The notes under the pieces are model-generated. The model saw only the letters and a list, made by a program, of their open reading frames with translations, had not been told where the DNA came from and made no database searches. The position numbers and the translations under genes are program-made. Shown one piece after another: positions 1 through 6,210 of a DNA stretch of 6,302 nucleotides (positions are counted from its first letter, which is position 1; every line of letters starts with the position of its first letter). The stretch comes from Alphaproteobacteria bacterium (GTDB lineage: Bacteria > Pseudomonadota > Alphaproteobacteria > Rhodobacterales > Rhodobacteraceae), in assembly GCA_003696705.1 (NCBI GenBank), contig RFGD01000045.1, forward strand, positions 1 to 6,302, written 5' to 3'.

Positions 1-54
1 TCGGGCGGGTGAAGGCGCCCCGCCTTGCGGCCGGGACAGGGCCCGCGTCGCGGC

Positions 55-696
55 TCAGGCCTTCGTGAAGCGCAGATAGGGAAGCACGGGGCGCACGTCG
101 CCGAACTTCTCTTTCGCTTCCTCGTCAGAGAGCGACAGCGCCACGATCACGTCCTGGCCGGGCGTCCAGTTCGCCGGCGTCGCAATCGGTGCGCCGTCGG
201 TCGCCTGAATCGCGTCGAGCGCACGGAGCACCTCGGCAAAGTTGCGACCGACCGACATCGGATAGATCATCATGAGGCGGATCTTCTTGTCCGGCCCGAT
301 GATGTAGACCACGCGCACCGTCGCCACGTCGGCGGGCGTCTCGGCCTTGTAGGCCTCGGCCGGCAGCATGTCGTAGAGCTTGGCGATCTTCATGTCGGGG
401 TCGGCGATGATCGGGAAGGTCACGGGTGCCTTCGCGAAGCTCTCGATGTCCGCCTTCCACTTGACGTGCTCTTCGACGGGGTCGACCGACAGGCCGATCA
501 CCTTGGTGTTCCGCTTCTTCCATTCGTCCGCAAGCTGCGCCACGGCGCCGAATTCGGTCGTGCAGACGGGCGTGAAGTCCTTCGGGTGCGAGAACAGGAT
601 CGCGTAGCTGTCGCCGATCCACTCGTGAAAGTCGATCTTCCCTTCGGTGGTGTCCGCGGTGAAATTGGGTGCCAGATCATTGATGCGAAGTGCCAT
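55..696 (-). CDS. 1-Cys peroxiredoxin, Prx6 type
   Basis: A 213-residue thiol peroxidase that reduces hydrogen peroxide and organic hydroperoxides, expected in the cytoplasm. The active-site signature PxxxTxxC is complete: Pro38, Thr42 and peroxidatic Cys45 in HPKDFTPVCTTEF, preceded by His37, with the supporting arginine Arg128 in TVRVVYIIGP. Cys45 is the only cysteine in the protein, so there is no resolving cysteine and reduction must come from an outside thiol. The C-terminal dimer-type extension of Prx6 proteins is present (NWTPGQDVIV, then PYLRF). The GDSWG lipase-like motif of mammalian PRDX6 is GDSYA here (residues 28-32), so phospholipase activity is not suggested. The ATG at 696 is chosen because AGGAGG lies 7 bases upstream and the family normally starts with a short run before NDLAPNF. 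The gene is divergent from the aldehyde dehydrogenase gene. Family assignment is very secure; the physiological reductant is unknown. Confidence 0.96.
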   Translation of the reverse strand: MALRINDLAPNFTADTTEGKIDFHEWIGDSYAILFSHPKDFTPVCTTEFGAVAQLADEWKKRNTKVIGLSVDPVEEHVKWKADIESFAKAPVTFPIIADPDMKIAKLYDMLPAEAYKAETPADVATVRVVYIIGPDKKIRLMMIYPMSVGRNFAEVLRALDAIQATDGAPIATPANWTPGQDVIVALSLSDEEAKEKFGDVRPVLPYLRFTKA

Positions 697-703
697 GAAA
701 ATC

Positions 704-709
704 CCTCCT
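704..709 (-). promoter_or_regulatory. Ribosome binding site of the peroxiredoxin gene
   Basis: On the minus strand this reads AGGAGG, a full Shine-Dalgarno core, 7 bases before the ATG at 696. It is the strongest ribosome binding site in the window and fixes the peroxiredoxin start. Confidence 0.85.
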
Positions 710-722
710 GCGTGCTGAAAGC

Positions 723-739
723 GCCGGGTTGGCCCCGGC
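723..739 (-). promoter_or_regulatory. Inverted repeat in the peroxiredoxin leader
   Basis: GCCGGG (723-728) and CCCGGC (734-739) are perfect 6-base arms around a 5-base loop. They lie between the proposed -10 box and the Shine-Dalgarno sequence of the peroxiredoxin gene. If the proposed promoter is right, the stem would form close to the 5' end of the mRNA, where it could protect the transcript. It could equally be a protein-binding dyad or chance in GC-rich DNA. Only the symmetry is seen; function is inference. Confidence 0.35.
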
Positions 740-750
740 AGGCTGTGGCT

Positions 751-779
751 AACATATGCCCAAGCCATCCGCTTTCCAA
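751..779 (-). promoter_or_regulatory. Candidate sigma70-type promoter of the peroxiredoxin gene
   Basis: Reading on the minus strand, TTGGAA (774-779) resembles the -35 consensus at 4 of 6 bases. After a 17-base spacer, TATGTT (751-756) resembles the -10 consensus at 4 of 6. Transcription would start near 744 and give a leader of about 48 bases ending in the strong Shine-Dalgarno site. It sits in the only relatively AT-rich patch of the divergent intergenic region. No comparably good promoter was found for the aldehyde dehydrogenase in the other direction. No OxyR or other regulator site could be assigned. Confidence 0.45.
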
Positions 780-827
780 TAGCGCTTGCAGCACGCCCCG
801 CGTGGTGCCAGTTTGGCGCCGGAAACA

Positions 828-834
828 GAAGGGA
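828..834 (+). promoter_or_regulatory. Ribosome binding site of the aldehyde dehydrogenase gene
   Basis: GAAGGGA is a moderate purine-rich Shine-Dalgarno match, 6 bases before the ATG at 841. It supports that start over upstream alternatives in the long open frame. Confidence 0.55.
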
Positions 835-840
835 ACGGGC

Positions 841-2277
841 ATGATCGAAAGACGACAGTTCTACATCGACGGCGCATGGACGGACCCGAGGGACGGGCGC
901 GATCTGCCCGTGATCGACCCGGCCACGGAAGAGCCTTGCGCGGTGATCTCGCTGGGTGGCCAGGCGGACACGGATGCTGCCGTCGCCGCCGCCAGAGGGG
1001 CGTTCGAGGACTGGGCCTTCACGCCCCACGCCGAGCGCGTCGCGCTTCTCGAGCGGCTGCTCGAGATCTACAACGCCCGCGCCGACGAGATGGCCGAGGC
1101 CATAAGCCTCGAGATGGGCGCGCCCATCGACATGGCGCGCGAACAGCAGGTTCCCGCCGGCAGCTGGCACACCCGGAACTTCATCCGCGCGCTGAAGGAC
1201 TTCGCCTTCGAACGGCCGCTCGGCCCCCACGCCCCCGAGGACCGGATCCTCATGGACCCCGTGGGCGTCGTCGCCGCGATCACGCCCTGGAACTGGCCGA
1301 TGAACCAGGTGACGCTGAAGGTCGTGCCGGCCCTCGGCGTCGGCTGCACGGTGGTCCTGAAACCGTCCGAGGTCGCACCGCTGAGCGCGCTCCTGTTTGC
1401 CGAGATGATCGACGAAGCCGGATTCCCGAAGGGCGTCTTCAATCTCGTCAACGGCGACGGGGCGGGCGTCGGCACGCAGCTTTCTGTCCACCCCGACGTC
1501 GACATGGTCAGCTTCACCGGCTCGACCCGCGCCGGTATCGCGATTTCCAAGAACGCGGCCGACACGATCAAGCGGGTCGCGCTGGAGCTGGGCGGCAAGG
1601 GGGCCAACATCGTCTTTGCCGATGCCGACGAGAAGGCCGTCGTGCGGGGCGTCCGGCACTGTTTCAACAACACGGGCCAGTCCTGCAACGCGCCGACACG
1701 GATGCTCGTCGAACGCAGCGTCTACGACGATGCCGTGGAAACGGCGCGACAGGTTGCGGAGAAGACGGCCGTCGGCTCGCCCCGCGAACCGGGTCGGCAC
1801 ATCGGCCCGGTCGTCAGCGAAGCCCAGTTCGAGAAGATCCAGCGCCTTATCGAGAAGGGAATCGAAGAGGGCGCGCGGCTTGTCGCCGGCGGTCCGGGCC
1901 GCCCTGAAGGTTTCAACCGCGGCTATTTCGTGCGCCCGACGGTGTTTGCGGACGTCTCGAACGACATGACCATCGCGCAAGAGGAAATCTTCGGCCCGGT
2001 CCTGTCGATCATTCCCTTCGACACCGAGGAAGACGCCGTTCGCATCGCCAATGACACGGTCTACGGCCTCACGAACTACGTCCAGAGCCAGGACATCGAA
2101 AGGTGCCGCCGCGTGGCGCGCCGGCTCCGGTCCGGCATGGTCGAGATGAACGGCAAGCCGCGGGGCGCGGGGTCTCCGTTCGGGGGCGTCAAGCAGTCCG
2201 GCAACGGCCGTGAAGGCGGCGTGTGGGGCATCGAGGAATTCCTGGAGGTCAAGGCCGTCTCGGGCTGGGGCGCCTGA
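841..2277 (+). CDS. Aldehyde dehydrogenase, CddD-like
   Basis: A 478-residue NAD(P)-dependent aldehyde dehydrogenase that oxidises an aldehyde to the carboxylic acid in the cytoplasm. All catalytic landmarks of the superfamily are present: Asn151 in PWNWP (oxyanion hole), Lys174 in KPSE (cofactor), FTGST at 225-229 (Rossmann turn), general base Glu249 in ELGGK, nucleophile Cys282 in GQSCNAPTR, and Glu382/Phe384 in EEIFGPV. Length is normal for a single-domain soluble enzyme. The GQSCNAPTR context and the C-terminal KQSGNGRE...EEFLEVK pattern recall the CddD-like branch (CddD is a 6-oxolauric acid dehydrogenase); this is from memory of the family, and the true substrate cannot be read from sequence. 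The ATG at 841 is preceded by GAAGGGA (828-834), 6 bases away, and puts the usual FYIDGAW opening at the N-terminus. The reading frame is open far upstream, but that part is the antisense of the peroxiredoxin gene. It is followed after 3 bases by the Tag-like gene, suggesting coupled expression. Confidence 0.95.
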   Translation: MIERRQFYIDGAWTDPRDGRDLPVIDPATEEPCAVISLGGQADTDAAVAAARGAFEDWAFTPHAERVALLERLLEIYNARADEMAEAISLEMGAPIDMAREQQVPAGSWHTRNFIRALKDFAFERPLGPHAPEDRILMDPVGVVAAITPWNWPMNQVTLKVVPALGVGCTVVLKPSEVAPLSALLFAEMIDEAGFPKGVFNLVNGDGAGVGTQLSVHPDVDMVSFTGSTRAGIAISKNAADTIKRVALELGGKGANIVFADADEKAVVRGVRHCFNNTGQSCNAPTRMLVERSVYDDAVETARQVAEKTAVGSPREPGRHIGPVVSEAQFEKIQRLIEKGIEEGARLVAGGPGRPEGFNRGYFVRPTVFADVSNDMTIAQEEIFGPVLSIIPFDTEEDAVRIANDTVYGLTNYVQSQDIERCRRVARRLRSGMVEMNGKPRGAGSPFGGVKQSGNGREGGVWGIEEFLEVKAVSGWGA

Positions 2278-2280
2278 ACC

Positions 2281-2949
2281 ATGGGGGTCCCGGCGTTCGC
2301 CGAGATCGAAGCGGCCGCGATCGCGCGCCACGGCGAGGCTGCCGTCGCCGGCGCCCGGCCCGACCTGGGCACCCCGCTGTCAGAACGGACCGACGACCGG
2401 CTTCTGGCCGCCATGGCAAGGCGGATCTTTCAGGCCGGCTTCAACTGGTCGGTCGTCGATGCGAAATGGCCCGCCATCGAGGAGGCCTTCGACGGCTTCG
2501 ATCCGGCCAGGCTGGCGATGGCCCCCGACGAGCAGCTCGATGCCCTGGCCGCCGATCCGCGCGTCATCCGCAACGTGCCGAAGATCCGGGCCATTCGCGA
2601 CAACGCCGTCCTTCTGTTCCGCCTGGCCCGGGAGCACGGCCGCGCCACCCTTCACATCGGCGGCTGGCCCGCCTCGGACCAGGTCGGGCTCTTCGAATAT
2701 CTTCGCGCCGAGGGTAGCCGGCTCGGCGGACTGACCGGGCCCCTGGCGCTTCGATCGGCCGGCTATGATGCGTTTCTCCTGTCAGGCTCGGTCGTCGCCG
2801 CGCTGAACCGATTCGCCGTCATCGATGGGGCGGCCGCGTCGAAACGGGCCCGCCGGGCGGTTCAGGATGCCTTCAACGCATGGCACGCGGAAACGGGCAA
2901 GGGCTATGCCCACCTGAGCCGCATTCTTGCCCTGTCGGTCCCGGACTGA
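2281..2949 (+). CDS. Divergent DNA-3-methyladenine glycosylase I (Tag) family protein
   Basis: A 222-residue protein of the Tag/HhH-GPD-type fold, whose classical members excise 3-methyladenine from alkylated DNA. The match rests on FQAGFNW (residues 50-56, compare QQAGLSW in E. coli Tag), FDGFDPARLA, the IRNVPKIRAIRDNA segment (96-109, compare IRHRGKIQAIIGNA) and the C-terminal helix region GYDAFLLSGSVV (161-172). Several hallmarks of E. coli Tag are missing. The N-terminal CGW...YHDNEWG block is replaced by unrelated sequence, the C-terminal His/Cys zinc ligands (DHVVGC) are IDGAAASKR here, and the position matching catalytic Glu38 is Arg48. The protein contains no cysteine at all. Similar zinc-less relatives appear to be common in alphaproteobacteria (from memory). 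Activity may therefore differ from 3-methyladenine removal. The ATG lies 3 bases after the aldehyde dehydrogenase stop, so translation is probably coupled. Family membership is likely; substrate uncertain. Confidence 0.82.
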   Translation: MGVPAFAEIEAAAIARHGEAAVAGARPDLGTPLSERTDDRLLAAMARRIFQAGFNWSVVDAKWPAIEEAFDGFDPARLAMAPDEQLDALAADPRVIRNVPKIRAIRDNAVLLFRLAREHGRATLHIGGWPASDQVGLFEYLRAEGSRLGGLTGPLALRSAGYDAFLLSGSVVAALNRFAVIDGAAASKRARRAVQDAFNAWHAETGKGYAHLSRILALSVPD

Positions 2950-2958
2950 GCGCGCGTC

Positions 2959-3612
2959 CTAGAAGGGGCACGGTGCCGAAAAGGTCATGCCCCGGCCGCC
3001 GTCCGGGTGACGTATGCGAAGGCTTTCCGCGTGCAGCATGAGCCGTGGTGCCTGGCGTGCCGGTCCCTCGGCATAAAGCGGGTCGCCAAGGATCGGGTGC
3101 CCGAGCGACAGCATGTGGACCCGAAGCTGGTGGCTGCGTCCCGTGACGGGATAGAGACGCACGCGCGTCGCTTCGTCCTCGTGCCGGACGACGCGCCATT
3201 TCGTCGTCGCCGGACGACCCCGTTCGTGATCGACCTTCTGGCGCGGCCGGTTCGGCCAGTCGACGGCCAGCGGAAGATCGACGACCCCCTCTTTCGGCTC
3301 GAGCCGCCCCCAGACCCGCGCCACATAGACCTTCTTGGTGTGCCGGCGCTCGAACTGAAGCCCCAGGTGGCGCTGCGCCTCGCGGGTCAGGGCGAAGACG
3401 ATCACGCCAGAGGTATCGCGGTCGAGCCGGTGGACGAGAAGCGCCTCCGGGAAGGCCGCCTGAACCCGCGACAAGAGGCAGTCGGCCAGACGCGCGCCCT
3501 TGCCCGGCACCGACAGGAGTCCCGCCGGCTTGTCGACCACCAGAAGGTGGTGGTCGCGATGAACGACCCTGAGCGGCGTGTTGGGCGGGGCGTAGGGGGT
3601 GATCTCGGCCAT
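2959..3612 (-). CDS. rluA: RluA: 23S rRNA / tRNA pseudouridine synthase
   Basis: A 217-residue pseudouridine synthase. In E. coli RluA isomerises U746 of 23S rRNA and U32 of several tRNAs. Similarity to E. coli RluA runs through the whole protein: DKPAGLLSVPG (27-37), the catalytic motif HRLDRDTSGV with Asp64, KKVYVARVWG, the diagnostic DWPNRPRQKV stretch, TGRSHQLRVHM, LGHPILGDPLYA and the C-terminal MTFSAPCPF. There is no N-terminal S4 domain, as expected for RluA rather than RluB/C/D. The ATG at 3612 is chosen because it places the catalytic aspartate at 64, as in E. coli, and gives 217 against 219 residues. An in-frame TTG at 3648 would add 12 residues. The gene follows the FAD dehydrogenase stop by 44 bases and probably shares its transcript. 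It converges with the Tag-like gene, whose stop is 9 bases away. Confidence 0.94.
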   Translation of the reverse strand: MAEITPYAPPNTPLRVVHRDHHLLVVDKPAGLLSVPGKGARLADCLLSRVQAAFPEALLVHRLDRDTSGVIVFALTREAQRHLGLQFERRHTKKVYVARVWGRLEPKEGVVDLPLAVDWPNRPRQKVDHERGRPATTKWRVVRHEDEATRVRLYPVTGRSHQLRVHMLSLGHPILGDPLYAEGPARQAPRLMLHAESLRIRHPDGGRGMTFSAPCPF

Positions 3613-3656
3613 GACGGGGCATGTGTTCCCGATCGGCCGCGCTGTCAACCGCCCGT

Positions 3657-6101
3657 TCAGGCCCGCATCCGCTCTCCCTTCGCATCGTACATCGGTCGGA
3701 GCGAGACTTCTGCGGGAACGCGCCGGCCCGCAACATCGATCTCGTAGCGCGACGCCAGCACCTCTTCGACCGCCTCGCCAGCGCAGGGGACATAGCCAAG
3801 ACCAATGGCCCCACCAAGGAAATGCCCGTAGTTGCCGGAGGTGAGGTAGCCCACCATCCGGCCGTCGCGCAGGATCGGCTCGTTGTGGTAGAGAAGCGGC
3901 TCGGGATCCAGAAGCCGGAACTGAAGAAGGCGGCGCGCAAGGCCCTCCTCGCGCTTCCTCAGCACCGCCTCGCGACCGATGAAATCGGGCTTGGCCGTCT
4001 TCACGGCAAAACCGAGCCCGGCCTCGAGCACGTGGTCCTCGCAGGTGATGTCATGGCCGAAGTGGCGGAAGGCCTTCTCGATGCGACAGCTGTCCATGGC
4101 GTGCATCCCGCACGGAACGAGACCAAGCTCCGCCCCCGCCTCGAGCACCGTCTCGAGCACATGCGCGGCCATGTCGGCCGGGACATAGACCTCCCAGCCA
4201 AGTTCGCCGACGTAAGAGACACGGTGCGCGCGTCCAAGCCCCATGCCGATCTCGATCTCGCGCGCGGTCCCGAAGGGGAAACCCTCGGCCGAGAAGTCGT
4301 CGGGCGACACTCGCCGCATGAGATCGCGCGCCCTGGGCCCCATGATGGCAAGAACCCCCTCGCCTGCCGTCACGTCGACGATGACGACCCGCTCGTCCTC
4401 GCGCCGGTGCCGCTCGAGCCAGGTCTGGTCGGCAAGCCGGGTTGCCGCCGGCGTGACGACAAGCCAGGCGGTCTCGGACAGCCGCGTGACGGTCACGTCC
4501 GCCTCGATGCCGCCGCGGCTGTTGAGGAACTGCGTATAGACGATGCGCCCCGGCGCCACGGCCACGTCGTTGCCGCAGATGCGGTTCAGGAAGACCTCGG
4601 CGTCCGGGCCCTCGACCCGGATCTTGCCGAAGCTCGACATGTCGTAGAAGCCGACGCCTTCGCGGATGGCCCGGTGCTCGTCGGCCTGGTTTTCGAACCA
4701 GTTCTGCCGCCCCCAGGCATACCGATATTCCCGCTCCTGGCCCGGCCGCGCAAACCAGCCCGGCCGCTCCCACCCGGCGATTTCCGAAAAGACCGCCCCC
4801 CGATCCTTCAGGATCTCGTGGAAGGGCGAACGGCGGATGCCGCGTGCGGTGGCCTTCTGCCGGTAGGGGAAATGATCGGCATAAAGAAGGCCCAGGACCT
4901 CGCGCGCGCGCTCGACCAGATAGCGCCGGTTGCCCTGGAAGGGCTGCATCCGGGATATGTCCACGTCCCCAAGGTCGAAAGGCTTTTCGCCCGTGTCCAT
5001 CCACTCGGCAAGCGCCATGCCCGCACCGCCCGCCGACTGGATACCGACAGAGTTGAAGCCGGCCGCGACCCAGACATTGTCCATCTCGGGCGCAAGGCCA
5101 AGGTGATAGGCGTCGTCGGGCGTGAAGCTTTCGGGACCGTTGAAGAACGTGTGGATCCCCGCCTCGGCCAGGATCGGAACCCGGTTCACCGCCTGTTCGA
5201 GGATGGGCTCGAAATGCTCGAAGTCGGGCGGCAATTCGTCGAAGCAGAAGTCCTCGGGGATGCCGTCCATGCCCCAGGGCTTGGCCTCGGGCTCGAAGGC
5301 GCCAAGAAGAAGCTTGCCCGCATCCTCCTTGTAATAGGCGCATTCGTCCGGCACGCGCAGGACCGGCAGGGCGCCCAGCCCCTCGATGGGCTCGGTGACG
5401 ATGTAGAAGTGCTCGCAGGCCTGAAGCGGGATGTTGACCCCCGCCATGCGGCCGACCTCTCGGCTCCACATGCCCGCGCAGATGACCACGTGATCGGCGT
5501 GGATGCGGCCCGTTTCCTCGCCGCGTTGCCAGTCGACGGCGGCAAGGCGTCGGCCGCTGCGCGCGAACCCCGTGACCTTGACCCCTTCGGAAACGACCGC
5601 GCCACGCTGGCGCGCCCCCTTCGCGAGCGCCAGCGCGATGTTGGCCGGGTCGCCCTGCCCGTCCTTCGGCAGCCAGACGCCGGCCGTGACGCCCTCGATG
5701 TTCAGATGGGGGTATTTGTCCTTCACGTCGGCCGGCGAGATCTCCTCGATCTCGACGCCGAAGGCGCGGGCCATGGCGGCAGCGCGGAACAGCTCTTCGC
5801 GGCGCGCGTCGGTGAGCGCCACGGTGATCGAACCGCAACGGCGGAAGCCGGTCGCGATGCCGGTCTCTTCCTCGAGGCTGCCGTAGAGCTCCTGGCTGTA
5901 TTTCGCGAGCCGCGTCATGTTGGCCGTGGCCCTGAGCTGGGCGATGAGCCCCGCCGCATGCCAGGTGGTGCCGCAGGTGAGCTGCCGGCGTTCGAGCAGC
6001 ACCACGTCGCGCCAGCCAAGCTTCGTCAGGTGGTAGGCGACCGAACAGCCGACGACGCCGCCGCCGACGATCACCACACGGGCCTTATCCGGAAGGGTCA
6101 T
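3657..6101 (-). CDS. FAD-dependent demethylating dehydrogenase, DMGDH/SARDH family
   Basis: An 814-residue two-module enzyme of the dimethylglycine/sarcosine dehydrogenase family. It would oxidatively demethylate an N-methylated amine such as dimethylglycine or sarcosine and pass the one-carbon unit to tetrahydrofolate. The N-terminal DAO-type FAD domain (about 8-375) shows VVIVGGGVVGCS (dinucleotide fold), Glu37 at the end of the second strand, and TTWHAAGL, in which His48 matches the histidine that holds FAD covalently in dimethylglycine dehydrogenases. A short linking domain (about 378-432) is followed by a GcvT-like folate domain (about 435-805) with GGIEADVTV (Asp535), VLAIMGPRA and SYVGELGWEVY (Tyr630, Glu633). 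Length suits the family. There is no signal peptide, so it is cytoplasmic. GGAGAGA lies 5 bases before the ATG. The exact substrate, and whether the acceptor is oxygen or an electron-transfer flavoprotein, cannot be told from sequence. An apparent paralogue lies directly upstream. Confidence 0.93.
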   Translation of the reverse strand: MTLPDKARVVIVGGGVVGCSVAYHLTKLGWRDVVLLERRQLTCGTTWHAAGLIAQLRATANMTRLAKYSQELYGSLEEETGIATGFRRCGSITVALTDARREELFRAAAMARAFGVEIEEISPADVKDKYPHLNIEGVTAGVWLPKDGQGDPANIALALAKGARQRGAVVSEGVKVTGFARSGRRLAAVDWQRGEETGRIHADHVVICAGMWSREVGRMAGVNIPLQACEHFYIVTEPIEGLGALPVLRVPDECAYYKEDAGKLLLGAFEPEAKPWGMDGIPEDFCFDELPPDFEHFEPILEQAVNRVPILAEAGIHTFFNGPESFTPDDAYHLGLAPEMDNVWVAAGFNSVGIQSAGGAGMALAEWMDTGEKPFDLGDVDISRMQPFQGNRRYLVERAREVLGLLYADHFPYRQKATARGIRRSPFHEILKDRGAVFSEIAGWERPGWFARPGQEREYRYAWGRQNWFENQADEHRAIREGVGFYDMSSFGKIRVEGPDAEVFLNRICGNDVAVAPGRIVYTQFLNSRGGIEADVTVTRLSETAWLVVTPAATRLADQTWLERHRREDERVVIVDVTAGEGVLAIMGPRARDLMRRVSPDDFSAEGFPFGTAREIEIGMGLGRAHRVSYVGELGWEVYVPADMAAHVLETVLEAGAELGLVPCGMHAMDSCRIEKAFRHFGHDITCEDHVLEAGLGFAVKTAKPDFIGREAVLRKREEGLARRLLQFRLLDPEPLLYHNEPILRDGRMVGYLTSGNYGHFLGGAIGLGYVPCAGEAVEEVLASRYEIDVAGRRVPAEVSLRPMYDAKGERMRA

Positions 6102-6106
6102 GCCAG

Positions 6107-6113
6107 TCTCTCC
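6107..6113 (-). promoter_or_regulatory. Ribosome binding site of the FAD dehydrogenase gene
   Basis: On the minus strand this reads GGAGAGA, 5 bases before the ATG at 6101. It is a good match and confirms that start. Confidence 0.7.
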
Positions 6114-6125
6114 GCTAATGTCCTT

Positions 6126-6137
6126 CGGCCGGGGCCG
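6126..6137 (-). repeat. Short inverted repeat in the spacer before the FAD dehydrogenase
   Basis: CGGCC (6126-6130) and GGCCG (6133-6137) form 5-base arms around 2 bases, 12 bases upstream of the Shine-Dalgarno site of the FAD dehydrogenase. The hairpin is small and its tight loop makes it weak. It is listed because it lies in the same spacer as the larger stem-loop. Confidence 0.3.
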
Positions 6138-6165
6138 CTCTTGCCGTTGGGGCAGGAGGGCTGCA

Positions 6166-6179
6166 CCGGCGTTCGCCGG
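6166..6179 (-). repeat. Inverted repeat overlapping the large spacer stem-loop
   Basis: CCGGCG (6166-6171) and CGCCGG (6174-6179) are perfect 6-base arms with only TT between them. The second arm is also part of the longer stem at 6174-6200, so the two foldings exclude each other. Whether this competition matters is inference. Confidence 0.4.
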
Positions 6180-6200
6180 CGCCGGGAGATGGCGCCGGCG
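6174..6200 (-). terminator. Strong intercistronic stem-loop between the two demethylase genes
   Basis: CGCCGGCGCC (6174-6183) and GGCGCCGGCG (6191-6200) are perfect 10-base inverted arms, all G and C, with a 7-base loop. In the leftward transcript it begins 10 bases after the stop of the upstream demethylase tail. No run of uridines follows, so it is not a classical intrinsic terminator. It could be a 3' end stabiliser or processing site that lets the upstream gene be expressed at a different level from the gene below, or a partial terminator. The symmetry is seen directly; the role is inferred. Confidence 0.45.
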
Positions 6201-6210
6201 GTACCAGTGT

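Noticed and set aside
1..54. A possible terminator after the peroxiredoxin gene, including the small dyad CCGC-CTT-GCGG at 20-30.
   Set aside because: The stem has only 4 base pairs and no uridine run follows on either strand. Nothing else could be supported in this edge segment.
25..840. A plus-strand extension of the aldehyde dehydrogenase frame by 272 codons.
   Set aside because: It is antisense to the peroxiredoxin gene, and the enzyme is complete from the ATG at 841 with a ribosome binding site.
780..840. A plus-strand promoter for the aldehyde dehydrogenase, for example TTGCAG at 786-791.
   Set aside because: The -35 match is only 3 of 6 and no acceptable -10 box lies at 16-18 bases, so it does not rise above chance.
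55..2331. A minus-strand frame open for 758 codons that would fuse about 545 extra residues to the peroxiredoxin N-terminus.
   Set aside because: The extra part is exactly antisense to the aldehyde dehydrogenase, has low-complexity Arg/Asp/His-rich composition and no domain. The peroxiredoxin has its own strong Shine-Dalgarno site and ATG at 696. Long antisense frames are expected in GC-rich DNA.
2950..2958. A possible bidirectional terminator between the Tag-like gene and rluA.
   Set aside because: Only 9 bases separate the stop codons and no stem with a uridine run is visible there; the transcripts probably overlap.
3534..3556. An 8-base perfect inverted repeat (CGACCACC / GGTGGTCG) with a 7-base loop.
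   Set aside because: It lies within rluA codons for the conserved DHHLLVVDKP region, so the symmetry is explained by codon choice for required residues.
3007..3747. A 246-codon plus-strand open frame opposite rluA.
   Set aside because: It is antisense to a clear rluA gene, has arginine-rich composition and no recognisable domain or ribosome binding site.
4051..5838. A 595-codon minus-strand open frame inside the FAD dehydrogenase.
   Set aside because: It overlaps the dehydrogenase on the same strand in another frame and gives Arg/Gly/Ala-rich sequence with no motifs, whereas the dehydrogenase frame shows all family motifs.
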